Shown here: positions 1 to 8,387 of the stretch, piece after piece
Layout: each line of letters starts with the position of its first letter
Position numbering within the stretch: position 1 is the first letter of the stretch
Assembly (NCBI GenBank): GCA_022844475.1
Contig: JALHLR010000010.1
Span: forward strand, 18,977-82,976
Origin: Hyphomonadaceae bacterium
Lineage (GTDB): Bacteria > Pseudomonadota > Alphaproteobacteria > Caulobacterales > Hyphomonadaceae
DNA length: 64,000 nt
Reading direction: 5' to 3'
Position numbers and translations under genes: made by a program
The notes under the pieces: model-generated
What the model saw: the letters and a program-made list of their open reading frames with translations, nothing else
The model's database searches: none
What the model was told of the DNA's origin: nothing

Positions 1-652
1 CCTCGGCGAGGCCATAGCCGAAGCCAGCGGTGTGGGACATGATCTCGCGCATGGTGGGCGGGCGCTTCATGTCTTCAAGTTCCATCTTGCCGTCCTTGCT
101 GATGGACTTGACGACGCGGAGGTTCTTGAACTCGGGGACGTAGCGCGTGACCGGATCGTCGAGGCGCCATTTGCCTTCCTCGAACAGGATCATCATGGCG
201 ACGCCGGTGATCGGCTTCGTCATCGAGTAGATTCGGAAGATCGAGTCTTGCGTCAGCGGCGCGCCGGTTTCGAGGTTGGCCTTGCCGTAGACCTTGGAGG
301 AGACGATCTGGCCGTGGCGCGCGAGCAGCGTGGTCATCCCGGCGACGCGGCCGGAGGAGACGACGCCGGCCATGTAGTCGTCGAGGCGCTTGAGGCGGGC
401 GGCATCGAAGCCGAGGGATTCGGGGCTGGCGGCGGTGGTGAGGTTACGCGTGGCGGCCGGGGCGGGCTTGGTAGCGTGATGCTCTGCCATCATCGCCGCA
501 TGCTGTGCATGCATTTCGGGCGACATCTGCATGTGGCCGGCGGGCATGCCCGCCATTTCAGGCCTGGCGGGCGGCGCGGCTTCCGGCGCGTAGACGCAAC
601 CGGCAAGGAGCGCTGCCGCGAGTGCGGCCACGCAATAGGTACGGCGAAGCAT
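1..652 (-). CDS. Serine hydrolase of the beta-lactamase/class C PBP-like family, lipoprotein, 3' end cut off by the window
   Basis: Starts at an ATG at 652 and reads leftward off the window, so only the first 217 residues are visible. The N-terminus is a short basic and hydrophobic signal ending in a lipobox LLAGC (Cys19), followed by a Met/His/Pro-rich linker (about 30-65). The SMTK motif at 143-146 fits the SxxK catalytic serine of class C beta-lactamase-like esterases and peptidases. The YxN and HxG motifs would lie beyond the edge. Probably a periplasmic hydrolase anchored to a membrane; the substrate cannot be told from sequence. Its 5' side faces pyrC, transcribed divergently, with about 220 bases between them. 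Confidence 0.85.
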   Translation of the reverse strand, partial: MLRRTYCVAALAAALLAGCVYAPEAAPPARPEMAGMPAGHMQMSPEMHAQHAAMMAEHHATKPAPAATRNLTTAASPESLGFDAARLKRLDDYMAGVVSSGRVAGMTTLLARHGQIVSSKVYGKANLETGAPLTQDSIFRIYSMTKPITGVAMMILFEEGKWRLDDPVTRYVPEFKNLRVVKSISKDGKMELEDMKRPPTMREIMSHTAGFGYGLAE

Positions 653-873
653 GGGGTTAGTCCTCCCGAGTGACATCTGTGCCCGGCCACGTTCCGGGCC
701 GGTGATCCTGATTGGTGGCGACATTCCGACGGCTGGCGTCCAACTGCAAGCGCGGGATGACTGGGCCAGTGCGCATCTGCGGCCCTTGGAGCCGGGCCAG
801 AGGTGGGGCATTACGCGGTCTCGGGCACACGGTCATGGTGCCCGAAATGACCAGGTCGGAGCAGGAGGCTTTC

Positions 874-1932
874 GTGACAGGCGATCACAATGAACTTGCT
901 ATCCGGCGTCCGGACGACTGGCATGTGCACCTGCGAGACGGGCCCATGCTTGCTTCGGTCGTCAACTACACCGCCCGCCAGTTCGCGCGAGCGATTGTCA
1001 TGCCCAATCTTGCCCCGCCGGTCACGACGGTGGCTGCGGCAGAAGCGTACCGGTCGCGTATTCTCGCGGCGGTGGCCCCGGGCGGCGGCTTCACGCCGCT
1101 GATGACCTGTTACCTGACCGACACCTGCGATCCCGGCGAGGTCGAGCGCGGCTTTGCATCGGGCGTCTTCACGGCAGCAAAACTCTATCCTGCGCATGCC
1201 ACCACAAATTCCGCTCATGGTGTCACCGATATCCGGCGCATCCATCGCGTTCTTGAGACCATGCAACGGATCGGCATGCCGTTACTGCTGCATGGCGAGG
1301 TGACCGAGTCTCACATCGACGTCTTCGATCGTGAGGCCGTATTCATTGACCGCATACTGTCAGGGCTGCTGGCTGACTTTCCAGCCCTCAAGGTTGTCTT
1401 TGAGCACATCACCACTGCTGACGCGGTTGCGTTCGTGGAAGGCAGCAGCGCCAACCTGGCCGCCACGATCACGCCGCATCATCTCGAGTTCAATCGCAAC
1501 GCCATGTTCGACAGGGGAATCCGCCCGCACTTCTACTGCCTGCCGGTTGCCAAGCGCGAACCCCATCGCCTGGCCCTGCGCCGTGCGGCGACGTCGGGCT
1601 CCACGAAATTCTTCCTTGGCACCGACTCGGCGCCGCATCCGGTGGGCGACAAGGAGTCCGCCTGCGGCTGCGCCGGCATTTTCAATGCGCCCTTCGCCCT
1701 AGAAAGCTATGCGAAGGTGTTCGAGGAAGAAGCGGCGCTGGACCGCCTGGAGGCCTTCGCCTCGGAGAACGGCCCGCGGTTCTATGGCCTGCCGCTGAAT
1801 GAAGGGCGCGTCCTGCTCCAGCGCTGGTCCAATCCCATCCCGGACACCCTGCCGGCAGCGGATACGCGGGTGGTCCCGTTCCATGCGGGAAGCGCCCTGG
1901 ACTGGCGCTTCGCAGGCGTGATCGCCAGCTGA
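874..1932 (+). CDS. pyrC: Dihydroorotase, class II (E. coli PyrC type)
   Basis: Zinc amidohydrolase interconverting carbamoyl-aspartate and dihydroorotate in pyrimidine synthesis. The GTG start at 874 is chosen because AGGAGG lies at 863-868 with a short spacer, and the resulting 352 residues match the usual length of about 348. An upstream ATG at 712 would add 54 residues with no family similarity. Visible active-site features are HVH (His17, His19), the carboxylated-lysine position AAKLYPA (Lys103), LLHGEVT (His140), FEHITT and GTDSAPH. The [14 protein letters not shown] signature is nearly identical to E. coli PyrC. It appears to be monocistronic and is followed by a convergent histidine kinase. 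Confidence 0.96.
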   Translation: MTGDHNELAIRRPDDWHVHLRDGPMLASVVNYTARQFARAIVMPNLAPPVTTVAAAEAYRSRILAAVAPGGGFTPLMTCYLTDTCDPGEVERGFASGVFTAAKLYPAHATTNSAHGVTDIRRIHRVLETMQRIGMPLLLHGEVTESHIDVFDREAVFIDRILSGLLADFPALKVVFEHITTADAVAFVEGSSANLAATITPHHLEFNRNAMFDRGIRPHFYCLPVAKREPHRLALRRAATSGSTKFFLGTDSAPHPVGDKESACGCAGIFNAPFALESYAKVFEEEAALDRLEAFASENGPRFYGLPLNEGRVLLQRWSNPIPDTLPAADTRVVPFHAGSALDWRFAGVIAS

Positions 1933-1997
1933 GGGTCTGCCTCGTCGCACCTCAACTCGAACATTTCGCTTTGGATTTTAGAGGGGGAGGGGGCTGG

Positions 1998-3395
1998 CTA
2001 GGCGGCGAGGCCGTCGACGCTGGTCGGCGGGACGACGTGCAGGGGGAAGCGGACGGTGACGGTTGTTCCGGCCTGCGTCGTGTCCGGTGCCAGGATCGAA
2101 CCGCCGAGCTGCCGGACGAAGATGGCGACATAGTCGGTGCCGCGCTTCTCGGGCGCCTTCGCGACATTGCCTTGCTGGATGCCGACGCCATCATCAGCAA
2201 CGATCAGTTCGATGTCGCCGCCGATCTGCCTTATGCTCAGCACCACGCGGCCGGCGCCCTGAGGGAAGGCGTGCTTGATTGCGTTGGTGGCGAGTTCATT
2301 GACGAGGAGGCCGAACGGGACGGCGCGCTCTGGATCGATCTCCATCGGTTCGGCCTTGACGTCGATCCTTATCCGGGAGGCCTTGCCCAGGAGGCTTGCC
2401 GACACCGATGTGGCGATCTCCTTGAGATAGCCATCGAGCGCAACGGCCCCGCCACGGCTTGAATGCGAAATCAGGTCGTAGAGCTGCGCGATGGCGCCGA
2501 TGCGCATCTGCATGGACTGGTAGCCCTGTACGCATTGCTTGGGCGTGGTGCGGACCTCGTAGGCGATCAGGCCGACGATGATCTGCAGGTTGTTCTTGAT
2601 GCGGTGGGAGATTTCGTTGGTGAGCGTGAGGGCGTCGCGCTCGCGCTGCTTGCGGTCGCTGATATCCTCGAAGACAAGGAGCATGCGGTGGGCGTGATTG
2701 CCTGGCTGGCTGATCTTGCGAGCGTTGAGGTTGAAGACGCGGCGGCCGAGGCCGGGAAAGACATCTTCGATCTCGAAATTCTCGAACGGCTTGTTCTCGG
2801 GAAGCACCTTGTCCATCAGGTGGCGCAGCGCGGGCACGTCCCATTGATGCTGGCCAAGTTCCGAGACGCGCCGTCCGCGCGCCTCGGCCTGCGTTATTCC
2901 GAACATGGTGAGGAAGGCCTTGCTCGCCGTAACGACGGTCATGTCGCTTTCAAGCACGACGAGAGGGTCGCGGATCGTGTCGACGATGCTCTGCGTCAGC
3001 TGCCAGGCGCGCTTGCTCTCCTTGCGGGCCGTGCGCTCCTCGCTGACGTCCTCGATTGCGAGCAGGATGGAGCCGCTATTCTCGCCGGGGCTGAAGATCT
3101 TGCGTGCGTTGACCAGCATGGTGCGCCGGCCAATGGTCGGGAAGTCATGCTCGACCTCGAAGCCTTCCACTGATGCGCGGTGTGGGATGACGCTTTCCAG
3201 CAGTGTGCGAAGCGCTGGAATATCCCATTGCCGGTTGCCGAGATCGTAGATGAGGCAGCCTTCCGTATCGCTGCGGCTGGTGCGGAATGTCTGGTAGAAG
3301 GCGCGGTTGGCGGACGTGATGATGAGATCCTCGTCGAGCACGATGAGTGCACTGGGGACGGTCTCGACAATGTCGCTGGCGGCGATTTCGGACAT
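1998..3395 (-). CDS. PAS-PAS sensor histidine kinase, HisKA_2 type
   Basis: Cytoplasmic sensor kinase of 465 residues with no membrane helix. Two similar PAS-like modules cover roughly 5-120 and 130-250; both carry related DVPAL / FPGLGRR-type blocks, suggesting duplication. The HisKA_2 dimerisation block EISHRIKNNLQII has the phospho-acceptor His264, and the HATPase_c domain shows the N box LVNELATNAIKHAF and the G1 box ADDGVGI. HisKA_2/HWE kinases are common in Alphaproteobacteria. It lies 33 bases downstream of a single-domain response regulator on the same strand, so the two are very likely one two-component operon. The signal is unknown; PAS domains could bind a small ligand or cofactor. 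Confidence 0.93.
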   Translation of the reverse strand: MSEIAASDIVETVPSALIVLDEDLIITSANRAFYQTFRTSRSDTEGCLIYDLGNRQWDIPALRTLLESVIPHRASVEGFEVEHDFPTIGRRTMLVNARKIFSPGENSGSILLAIEDVSEERTARKESKRAWQLTQSIVDTIRDPLVVLESDMTVVTASKAFLTMFGITQAEARGRRVSELGQHQWDVPALRHLMDKVLPENKPFENFEIEDVFPGLGRRVFNLNARKISQPGNHAHRMLLVFEDISDRKQRERDALTLTNEISHRIKNNLQIIVGLIAYEVRTTPKQCVQGYQSMQMRIGAIAQLYDLISHSSRGGAVALDGYLKEIATSVSASLLGKASRIRIDVKAEPMEIDPERAVPFGLLVNELATNAIKHAFPQGAGRVVLSIRQIGGDIELIVADDGVGIQQGNVAKAPEKRGTDYVAIFVRQLGGSILAPDTTQAGTTVTVRFPLHVVPPTSVDGLAA

Positions 3396-3428
3396 GCTTA
3401 CGACTCTTAATGCGTTGCAGGGGTCGAG

Positions 3429-3794
3429 CTAGTTCGCGAGCATGCCGTCGACCGATGTGTGGAGCTGGGTCGGCGTGTATGGCTTGCCCAGGAAGTGCGA
3501 ACCCAGGACGAAGCGGGATTTCAGCTGCGCCGTCGCAGCGTTGCCGGTCGTGTAGAGCACGCGAAGGCCCGGCCGAAGCGCCGTTCCCTCATCCGCCACT
3601 TCACAGCCGCCGAACACAGCGGCCCCGAGATAGATATCGGTGAAGAGTGCGTCGATGACCCTGCCGGATCTGAGATGCGTGATCGCTTCGGCGACGTTGC
3701 CGGCGAACAGGACGGCGTGGCCCCAATCCTCGATGCACATCCCGGCGAGTTCACGCGTGAAGACTTCGTCCTCGACGACAAGGATCACGGCCAT
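3429..3794 (-). CDS. Single-domain response regulator (CheY-like receiver)
   Basis: A 121-residue stand-alone receiver with the acidic pair Asp9-Glu10, phospho-acceptor Asp53 (FTDIYLG), the Thr82/83 switch region (YTTGN) and Lys104 (LGKPY). There is no output domain, so it should act by protein-protein interaction or as a phosphate shuttle. It is the first gene of the unit and is followed at once by the HisKA_2 kinase, its likely phosphodonor. Confidence 0.93.
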   Translation of the reverse strand: MAVILVVEDEVFTRELAGMCIEDWGHAVLFAGNVAEAITHLRSGRVIDALFTDIYLGAAVFGGCEVADEGTALRPGLRVLYTTGNAATAQLKSRFVLGSHFLGKPYTPTQLHTSVDGMLAN

Positions 3795-4145
3795 CCGGCA
3801 CTTTACTCCGCCGTGTCGTCACACGGACTGTCGACTGCCCGCAACCGGCGTCGCGGCTGTTCGAGGCGTCCTGTCTACAAGGATGGCGCGTGTGAAACGT
3901 GCGTCGGAATGATTGGTTCCGCGCCAGCCGAATTTTCTCTGTGTCCTCCGAAACAGGGGGGCGCGACCATTTCGTTGTGGATGTTGCGGGGCTGGGACTG
4001 GCGGGTTGAAATGGTTGTGGGAGACTCGCGTAGCCGGGGATGAGTCAAGGAAAAATTAACCTTTTCATCAAGGTATAGTGGTTGCAGGGATGTCGGGCTC
4101 CTAGATATGGTGCCCGCCCCTGATCGGGGATGAGCGGAGATTCTG
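3795..4145. other. Intergenic region between divergent response regulator and nrdB
   Basis: 351 bases without a convincing gene. The right half should contain the nrdB promoter and leader, and an AT-rich stretch at about 4045-4080 (with TTAACC followed by a T run) is the most promoter-like part. I looked for a pair of NrdR boxes and found no convincing 16-base palindromes. No tRNA or terminator is visible. Confidence 0.5.
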
Positions 4146-5207
4146 ATGACGGATGCGAACAAAAGCGCAGGGATTTCAACCGCTGCAGAGGGTGTTCTGA
4201 CGCGCGCGGGCATCCTGACGCCGTCCCACTCCTACAAGCCGTTCCGCTATCCATGGGCCTATGACTTCTGGAAGCGCCAGCAGCAGATCCACTGGATGCC
4301 GGAAGAGGTGCCGCTGGGGGAGGACTGCAAGGACTGGGCGGCCAAGCTGAATGACCAGGAGCGCAACCTCCTGACGCAGATCTTCCGCTTCTTCACGCAG
4401 TCGGACGTGGAAGTGAACGACAACTACATGGAGCGGTACGCGCGCGTCTTCCGCCCAACCGAGGTCAAGATGATGCTGGCCTCGTTCTCCAACATGGAGA
4501 CGATCCATATCGCCGCCTATGCGCTTCTGCTGGAAACGATCGGGATGCCGGATTCGGAATTCTCGGCGTTCAACCAGTACAAGGAAATGCGCGACAAGCA
4601 CGATTTCATGCAGAAGTTCGGCGTCGAGACAGATGCGGATATCCTGCGCACGGTCGCGATGTTCGGCGCGTTTACCGAAGGCCTGCAGCTGTTTGCGTCT
4701 TTCGCGATGCTGATGAACTTCCCGCGCTTCAACAAGATGAAGGGCATGGGGCAGATCGTGTCCTGGTCGGTGCGGGATGAGAGCCTGCACTGTGAGGGCA
4801 TGATCCGCGTCTTCCATACGCTGGCCGCCGAGACCGGCGCGCTGACCGATGAGGTGAAGCAGGACATCATGGATTGCTGCCGCACGGTCGTGACCATGGA
4901 GGACGCGTTCATAGACCTCGCCTTCTCGATGGGGCCGGTGCAGGGGATGACCGCGCAGGACATCAAGAATTACATCCGCTACATCGCCGACTGGCGCCTG
5001 GGGCAGCTGAAACTGCCGGCGATCTATGGCGTGAAAGAGCACCCGATCCCGTGGCTGTCGGAAATTCTCAACGGCGTCGAGCACGCCAATTTCTTCGAAC
5101 AGCGCGCGACCGAATATTCCAAGGGCGCAACGGGCGGCGACTGGCACGGCACGGACGGCGTTTGGACGCAGTTCGACCGGATGAAGAAGCAGGTGGCGGC
5201 GGAGTAG
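4146..5207 (+). CDS. nrdB: Ribonucleoside-diphosphate reductase small (beta, R2) subunit, class I
   Basis: Carries the diiron/tyrosyl radical cofactor that activates the large subunit for reduction of ribonucleotides to deoxyribonucleotides. The 353 residues show the expected ligand pattern: Asp87, Glu118 and His121 in METIHIAAY, Glu178 (TEGLQLFASFA), then Glu212 and His215 (RDESLH). Tyr125 occupies the radical position (E. coli Tyr122), which argues for a standard tyrosyl-radical enzyme rather than a Tyr-less class Ic enzyme. The nrdA partner is not in this window, so the subunits are encoded apart here. ATG at 4146 is the natural start. Confidence 0.95.
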   Translation: MTDANKSAGISTAAEGVLTRAGILTPSHSYKPFRYPWAYDFWKRQQQIHWMPEEVPLGEDCKDWAAKLNDQERNLLTQIFRFFTQSDVEVNDNYMERYARVFRPTEVKMMLASFSNMETIHIAAYALLLETIGMPDSEFSAFNQYKEMRDKHDFMQKFGVETDADILRTVAMFGAFTEGLQLFASFAMLMNFPRFNKMKGMGQIVSWSVRDESLHCEGMIRVFHTLAAETGALTDEVKQDIMDCCRTVVTMEDAFIDLAFSMGPVQGMTAQDIKNYIRYIADWRLGQLKLPAIYGVKEHPIPWLSEILNGVEHANFFEQRATEYSKGATGGDWHGTDGVWTQFDRMKKQVAAE

Positions 5208-5521
5208 GGTTGGGTTTGTGGGCGGGGAGTGAGACCCCCTTCTGACCTCCCCACGAATGGGGAGGAGCCGCGCCGCATCACTGTCCTTCAAGTCAAGGTA
5301 AGTTGGCGTTGCAGGGTCGCGCGCCACTTGGGGGGAGGGCCGGTGGGGCCAGTCCGACCTTAACCATCCTGCCTCGCCCGATGCGCGAACTTGCTGGGCG
5401 GCTTGGAACATGCATGGTTCTGACAGATTAACGGGCGTCGCCATACTTACGGGCGGCTTGAACCCTATATGAAGCGCGGGGCGCTAGTAAGAGCGCCGAA
5501 ATCCTGAGCAGGAACAGCCCG
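5208..5521. other. Intergenic region nrdB to DUF883 gene
   Basis: 314 bases with no gene. It holds one clean G/C-rich inverted repeat (listed separately) just after nrdB and several further G- and C-runs. The last 100 bases should hold the promoter of the downstream membrane-protein operon; I could not single out -35/-10 boxes. Confidence 0.5.
5246..5265. terminator. Inverted repeat after nrdB, possible 3'-end hairpin
   Basis: CCTCCCC at 5246-5252 and GGGGAGG at 5259-5265 form a perfect 7-bp stem with a 6-base loop, 38 bases after the nrdB stop. There is no T-run behind it, so it may be an mRNA 3' stabiliser or an interspersed palindrome rather than a classical intrinsic terminator. Confidence 0.4.
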
Positions 5522-5824
5522 ATGTCCACACCATCCAGCACCGGTAACGGAACGCCCGGCAAGACAGATTTTGACACGCTGAAAAGCGACATGAAGGCGC
5601 TGCGCGAGGATCTCGCCACGCTGATCAGGGACACCGGCGCATTCGCCGCCTCGCAGGCCAAGGTCGCCGGCGAGAGGAGCCGCGCGCTGGCCGAAGATGC
5701 CGGCGAGAAGGCCATCGAGTATCGTGAGGCCGTGGCCGAAAAGGTACGCGAGCATCCGCTTGCCGCGATCGGCATCGCGCTGGCCGCCGGCTATGTGCTC
5801 GCCGCGATGTCGCGCCGCACCTAG
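5522..5824 (+). CDS. DUF883 (ElaB/YqjD-like) membrane-anchored protein
   Basis: 100 residues. A hydrophilic, helix-prone N-terminal region (about 15-75, many Ala/Glu/Lys/Arg) is followed by one C-terminal membrane segment (REHPLAAIGIALAAGYVLAA) and a short basic tail (MSRRT). This is the layout of the ElaB/YqjD family, small inner-membrane proteins that in E. coli have been linked to ribosome association in stationary phase. The following gene, about 20 bases on, is a YqjE-like membrane protein, which reproduces the yqjD-yqjE arrangement. Confidence 0.85.
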   Translation: MSTPSSTGNGTPGKTDFDTLKSDMKALREDLATLIRDTGAFAASQAKVAGERSRALAEDAGEKAIEYREAVAEKVREHPLAAIGIALAAGYVLAAMSRRT

Positions 5825-5846
5825 GGAAGGCACCGGGGGCGCACAC

Positions 5847-6284
5847 GTGTTCAACGCATTCTTCGGCCGCGCAATGGATCTGGCGATCGCCGCGGTCGTC
5901 GGATTCGTCCTGGCCATCGTCGGGGTGGCGGTGCTCGCCGTGGCGGCGGCCTGGCAGCTGTCGCTGTGGATGCCGTGGCCGGGGGCGCTGGCCGTCACGG
6001 GTGTCGGCGTGCTCGCGATCGCGGCCATCGCGCTGTGGATCGGCACGGCAAAGAAAAAAAAGCCGGAGCCCGAGCCGGAAGAACAGATGTCGGACGCCGA
6101 TCCCGTGGGGATGGTGCTCGGGCTGATGGAGCTTCCTGTCGATGTCGTGAAGCGCATCGTGATGGAAAAGCCGATCGCCTCCATCGCGCTGATCTCGAGC
6201 GTCGGCCTGCTGATCGCGCGCAAGCCGGAAGTGGCGCTGAAGCTGTTCGACCGGCTGGTCGGATCGTTCGGGCCCAAGGCTTAG
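5847..6284 (+). CDS. YqjE-like/putative holin-superfamily membrane protein
   Basis: About 145 residues from the GTG at 5847; an ATG at 5874 is the alternative. Two long hydrophobic segments lie at roughly 10-35 and 40-62, followed by a Lys-rich stop-transfer block (KKKKPEPEPEE) and a cytoplasmic C-terminal region with another moderately hydrophobic stretch. It sits immediately behind the DUF883 gene, as yqjE follows yqjD, so the two probably act together at the inner membrane. No catalytic motif is visible. The exact family is inferred from topology and context. Confidence 0.7.
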   Translation: MFNAFFGRAMDLAIAAVVGFVLAIVGVAVLAVAAAWQLSLWMPWPGALAVTGVGVLAIAAIALWIGTAKKKKPEPEPEEQMSDADPVGMVLGLMELPVDVVKRIVMEKPIASIALISSVGLLIARKPEVALKLFDRLVGSFGPKA

Positions 6285-6413
6285 GCTACGCCGGCGCGCC
6301 TGGCCGGTCGTCGTTGCGCTCTGCTTTTCCAAGATTGCAATTGCTTGCGGCACAGGTGCGCTTGTGCTCGCTGCCGCGCTGTGGACAGTCGTGGCATCGC
6401 GTGAGGATTCGGG

Positions 6414-8327
6414 ATGGACGAGGGACGGCAGCAGCAGCCGAGCTTGGCTGAGCGCGCCAAGTATCTGTTTGACAAGAGCATGTCGGCGGGAACGGTGGCG
6501 CTGATCGGGTGGTTGGCGGCGTTGTCGCTGGCGATCATCGTGGCGGCGAGCCTGTTCATCGTGATCGTGGGCATTGCGCCGGAGGGCGAGCAGCGGCCGC
6601 ACGACTTCATCGAGACGGGCTGGGAATCGCTGATGCGGACGCTCGATAGCGGCACGGTCGGCGGCGACAATGGTTGGCCGTACCGCATCGTGATGCTGGT
6701 GGTGACGATTGCGGGTATCTTCGTCTTCTCGGCCTTGATCGGCGTTCTTTCAAGCGGGCTCGAGGCGAAGATCGCCGAGCTGCGCAAGGGGCGCTCGCGC
6801 GTGCTGGAGACCGGCCACACGGTGATCCTCAACTGGTCGCCGTCGATGGTCGACATCCTGTCGGAGCTTTCGCTTGCCAACACGGACGGGACGATCGCGC
6901 GGATCGCGATCCTGGCTGACCGTGACAAGGTCGAGATGGAAGACGAGATCGCCAAGAAGGCGCCGAAACTGAAGGGCGTGGAGGTGATCTGCCGGAGCGG
7001 GGACCCGTGCGATCTCAATGACCTGTCGATAGTCCATCCCGGGGCTGCGAAGTCGATCATCGTGCTGGCCCCGGACAGCGAGGATCCCGACGCGCAGGTG
7101 ATCAAGACCATCCTCGCCGTGACCAACGGGCCCGAACGCGGCGCGCAGCCGTTGCAGCTGGTGGCCGAAATCCGCGAGGCGCGGAACATCGAGCTGGCGC
7201 GCACGGTCGGCGGGGCCAGCGTGCAAATGGTGCTGGCGGACGACCTCATCTCACGAATTCTCGTGCAGTCGACCCGGCAGCCCGGTCTCTCAGGCGTGTT
7301 CGCCGAGTTGCTGAGTTTCGAGGGCGAGGAAATCTACACGCAGAAGGTGGACGGGCTGGAGGGGCTCTCCTTCGGCGAGGCGCTGGGCGTGTTCGAGGAA
7401 GGCGCGCTGCTGGGGCTTGCGAATGACGACTCCGTGCAGCTCAATCCGCCCATGGAGCGGGTGATCAGCGCTGCCGACAAGGCTGTGGTGGTTGCAAGGA
7501 ACCATCACGGCATCCGCATCAGAAAGCGTGCGCGCAACGAAGTGGATGCGGCGGCAATCCGCACCCAGCAGGTGGCGCCGGCATTGCCCAAGCGGGTGCT
7601 GATGCTGGGTTGGAACAGGCGCGGGCCGACGATTACACACGAGCTGGCGCGCTACATGCGACCGGGGTCGTCGCTGGTCATCGTGGCGGATGCGCCACAG
7701 TTCGCAGAGGAGGCGGCGCGGCTCGACGGGGCGTTTGCAGACCTTGCCGTCAGCTACGTCGTGAAGGACACGACACGCGAGGCGACGCTGAAGCCGCTGG
7801 ACGTGACATCCTTCGACAACATCATCGTGCTTGGCTACACGGACAACATGCCGCCCCAGTCGGCGGACACGCGGACGCTGGTGACGCTGCTGCAGCTCAG
7901 GCGACTGTCAGAGGCGGCGGGTCGGACCGTCAGCGTGGTGAGCGAGATGCTGGATGCGCGCAACCGCGCCCTCGCCGAGGTGACCCATGCCGACGATTTC
8001 GTGGTGAGCAACCAGCTGGTGTCGCTGATGCTCGCGCAGGCGTCGGAGAACCGGTACATCGCCGCCATCTTCGCCGACCTGCTCGATGAGGAAGGATCGG
8101 AAGTCTACGTGCGCCCCGTGACGGACTATGTGGCCATCGACCGGCCGGTGAACTTCTACAGCATCATCGAAGCGGCGCGGCGCCGGGGTGAGGTGGCGTT
8201 CGGTCATCGGGTCGCGCTTGAGAAGGGCGGGGATCGCCGCAAGGCGGGGGTGGTCGTGAACCCGGCGCGGCATGTGCTGCGGACCTACGCGGAAACCGAC
8301 GCCGTGGTTGTGCTGGCCCGGGGGTAA
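6414..8327 (+). CDS. CASTOR/POLLUX-like ion channel with RCK (TrkA-N-like) domains
   Basis: 637 residues. Two membrane helices (about 26-54 and 92-113) flank a pore-loop-like stretch (DSGTVGGDNGWPY, 79-90) and are followed by a large cytoplasmic part with two nucleotide-binding-fold repeats, beginning near TVILNWSPS (about 136) and RVLMLGWNRRGP. This is the architecture of bacterial relatives of the plant CASTOR/POLLUX channels, in which RCK rings gate a cation pore. Ion selectivity and ligand cannot be read from sequence. The gene lies about 130 bases behind the YqjE-like gene and could share a transcript with it. Confidence 0.85.
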   Translation: MDEGRQQQPSLAERAKYLFDKSMSAGTVALIGWLAALSLAIIVAASLFIVIVGIAPEGEQRPHDFIETGWESLMRTLDSGTVGGDNGWPYRIVMLVVTIAGIFVFSALIGVLSSGLEAKIAELRKGRSRVLETGHTVILNWSPSMVDILSELSLANTDGTIARIAILADRDKVEMEDEIAKKAPKLKGVEVICRSGDPCDLNDLSIVHPGAAKSIIVLAPDSEDPDAQVIKTILAVTNGPERGAQPLQLVAEIREARNIELARTVGGASVQMVLADDLISRILVQSTRQPGLSGVFAELLSFEGEEIYTQKVDGLEGLSFGEALGVFEEGALLGLANDDSVQLNPPMERVISAADKAVVVARNHHGIRIRKRARNEVDAAAIRTQQVAPALPKRVLMLGWNRRGPTITHELARYMRPGSSLVIVADAPQFAEEAARLDGAFADLAVSYVVKDTTREATLKPLDVTSFDNIIVLGYTDNMPPQSADTRTLVTLLQLRRLSEAAGRTVSVVSEMLDARNRALAEVTHADDFVVSNQLVSLMLAQASENRYIAAIFADLLDEEGSEVYVRPVTDYVAIDRPVNFYSIIEAARRRGEVAFGHRVALEKGGDRRKAGVVVNPARHVLRTYAETDAVVVLARG

Positions 8328-8387
8328 GCGCTGCGTCGTGGACCGCAGTCCGTTGACTGACGGCGGGCCCGGCTTTAGGCATCCCGG

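Noticed and set aside
712..873. Longer N-terminus for dihydroorotase
   Set aside because: The first 54 residues have no family similarity, while GTG 874 has AGGAGG and gives the family length.
3795..4145. NrdR boxes upstream of nrdB
   Set aside because: No pair of 16-base near-palindromes with the expected spacing could be found; weak half-matches only.
4146..5207. Tyr-less class Ic ribonucleotide reductase
   Set aside because: Tyr125 occupies the radical position after METIHIAAY, so a standard tyrosyl-radical enzyme is more likely.
4176..5444. Long open frame antisense to nrdB
   Set aside because: His/Arg-rich composition typical of a shadow frame opposite a GC-rich gene; no family features; nrdB is clear.
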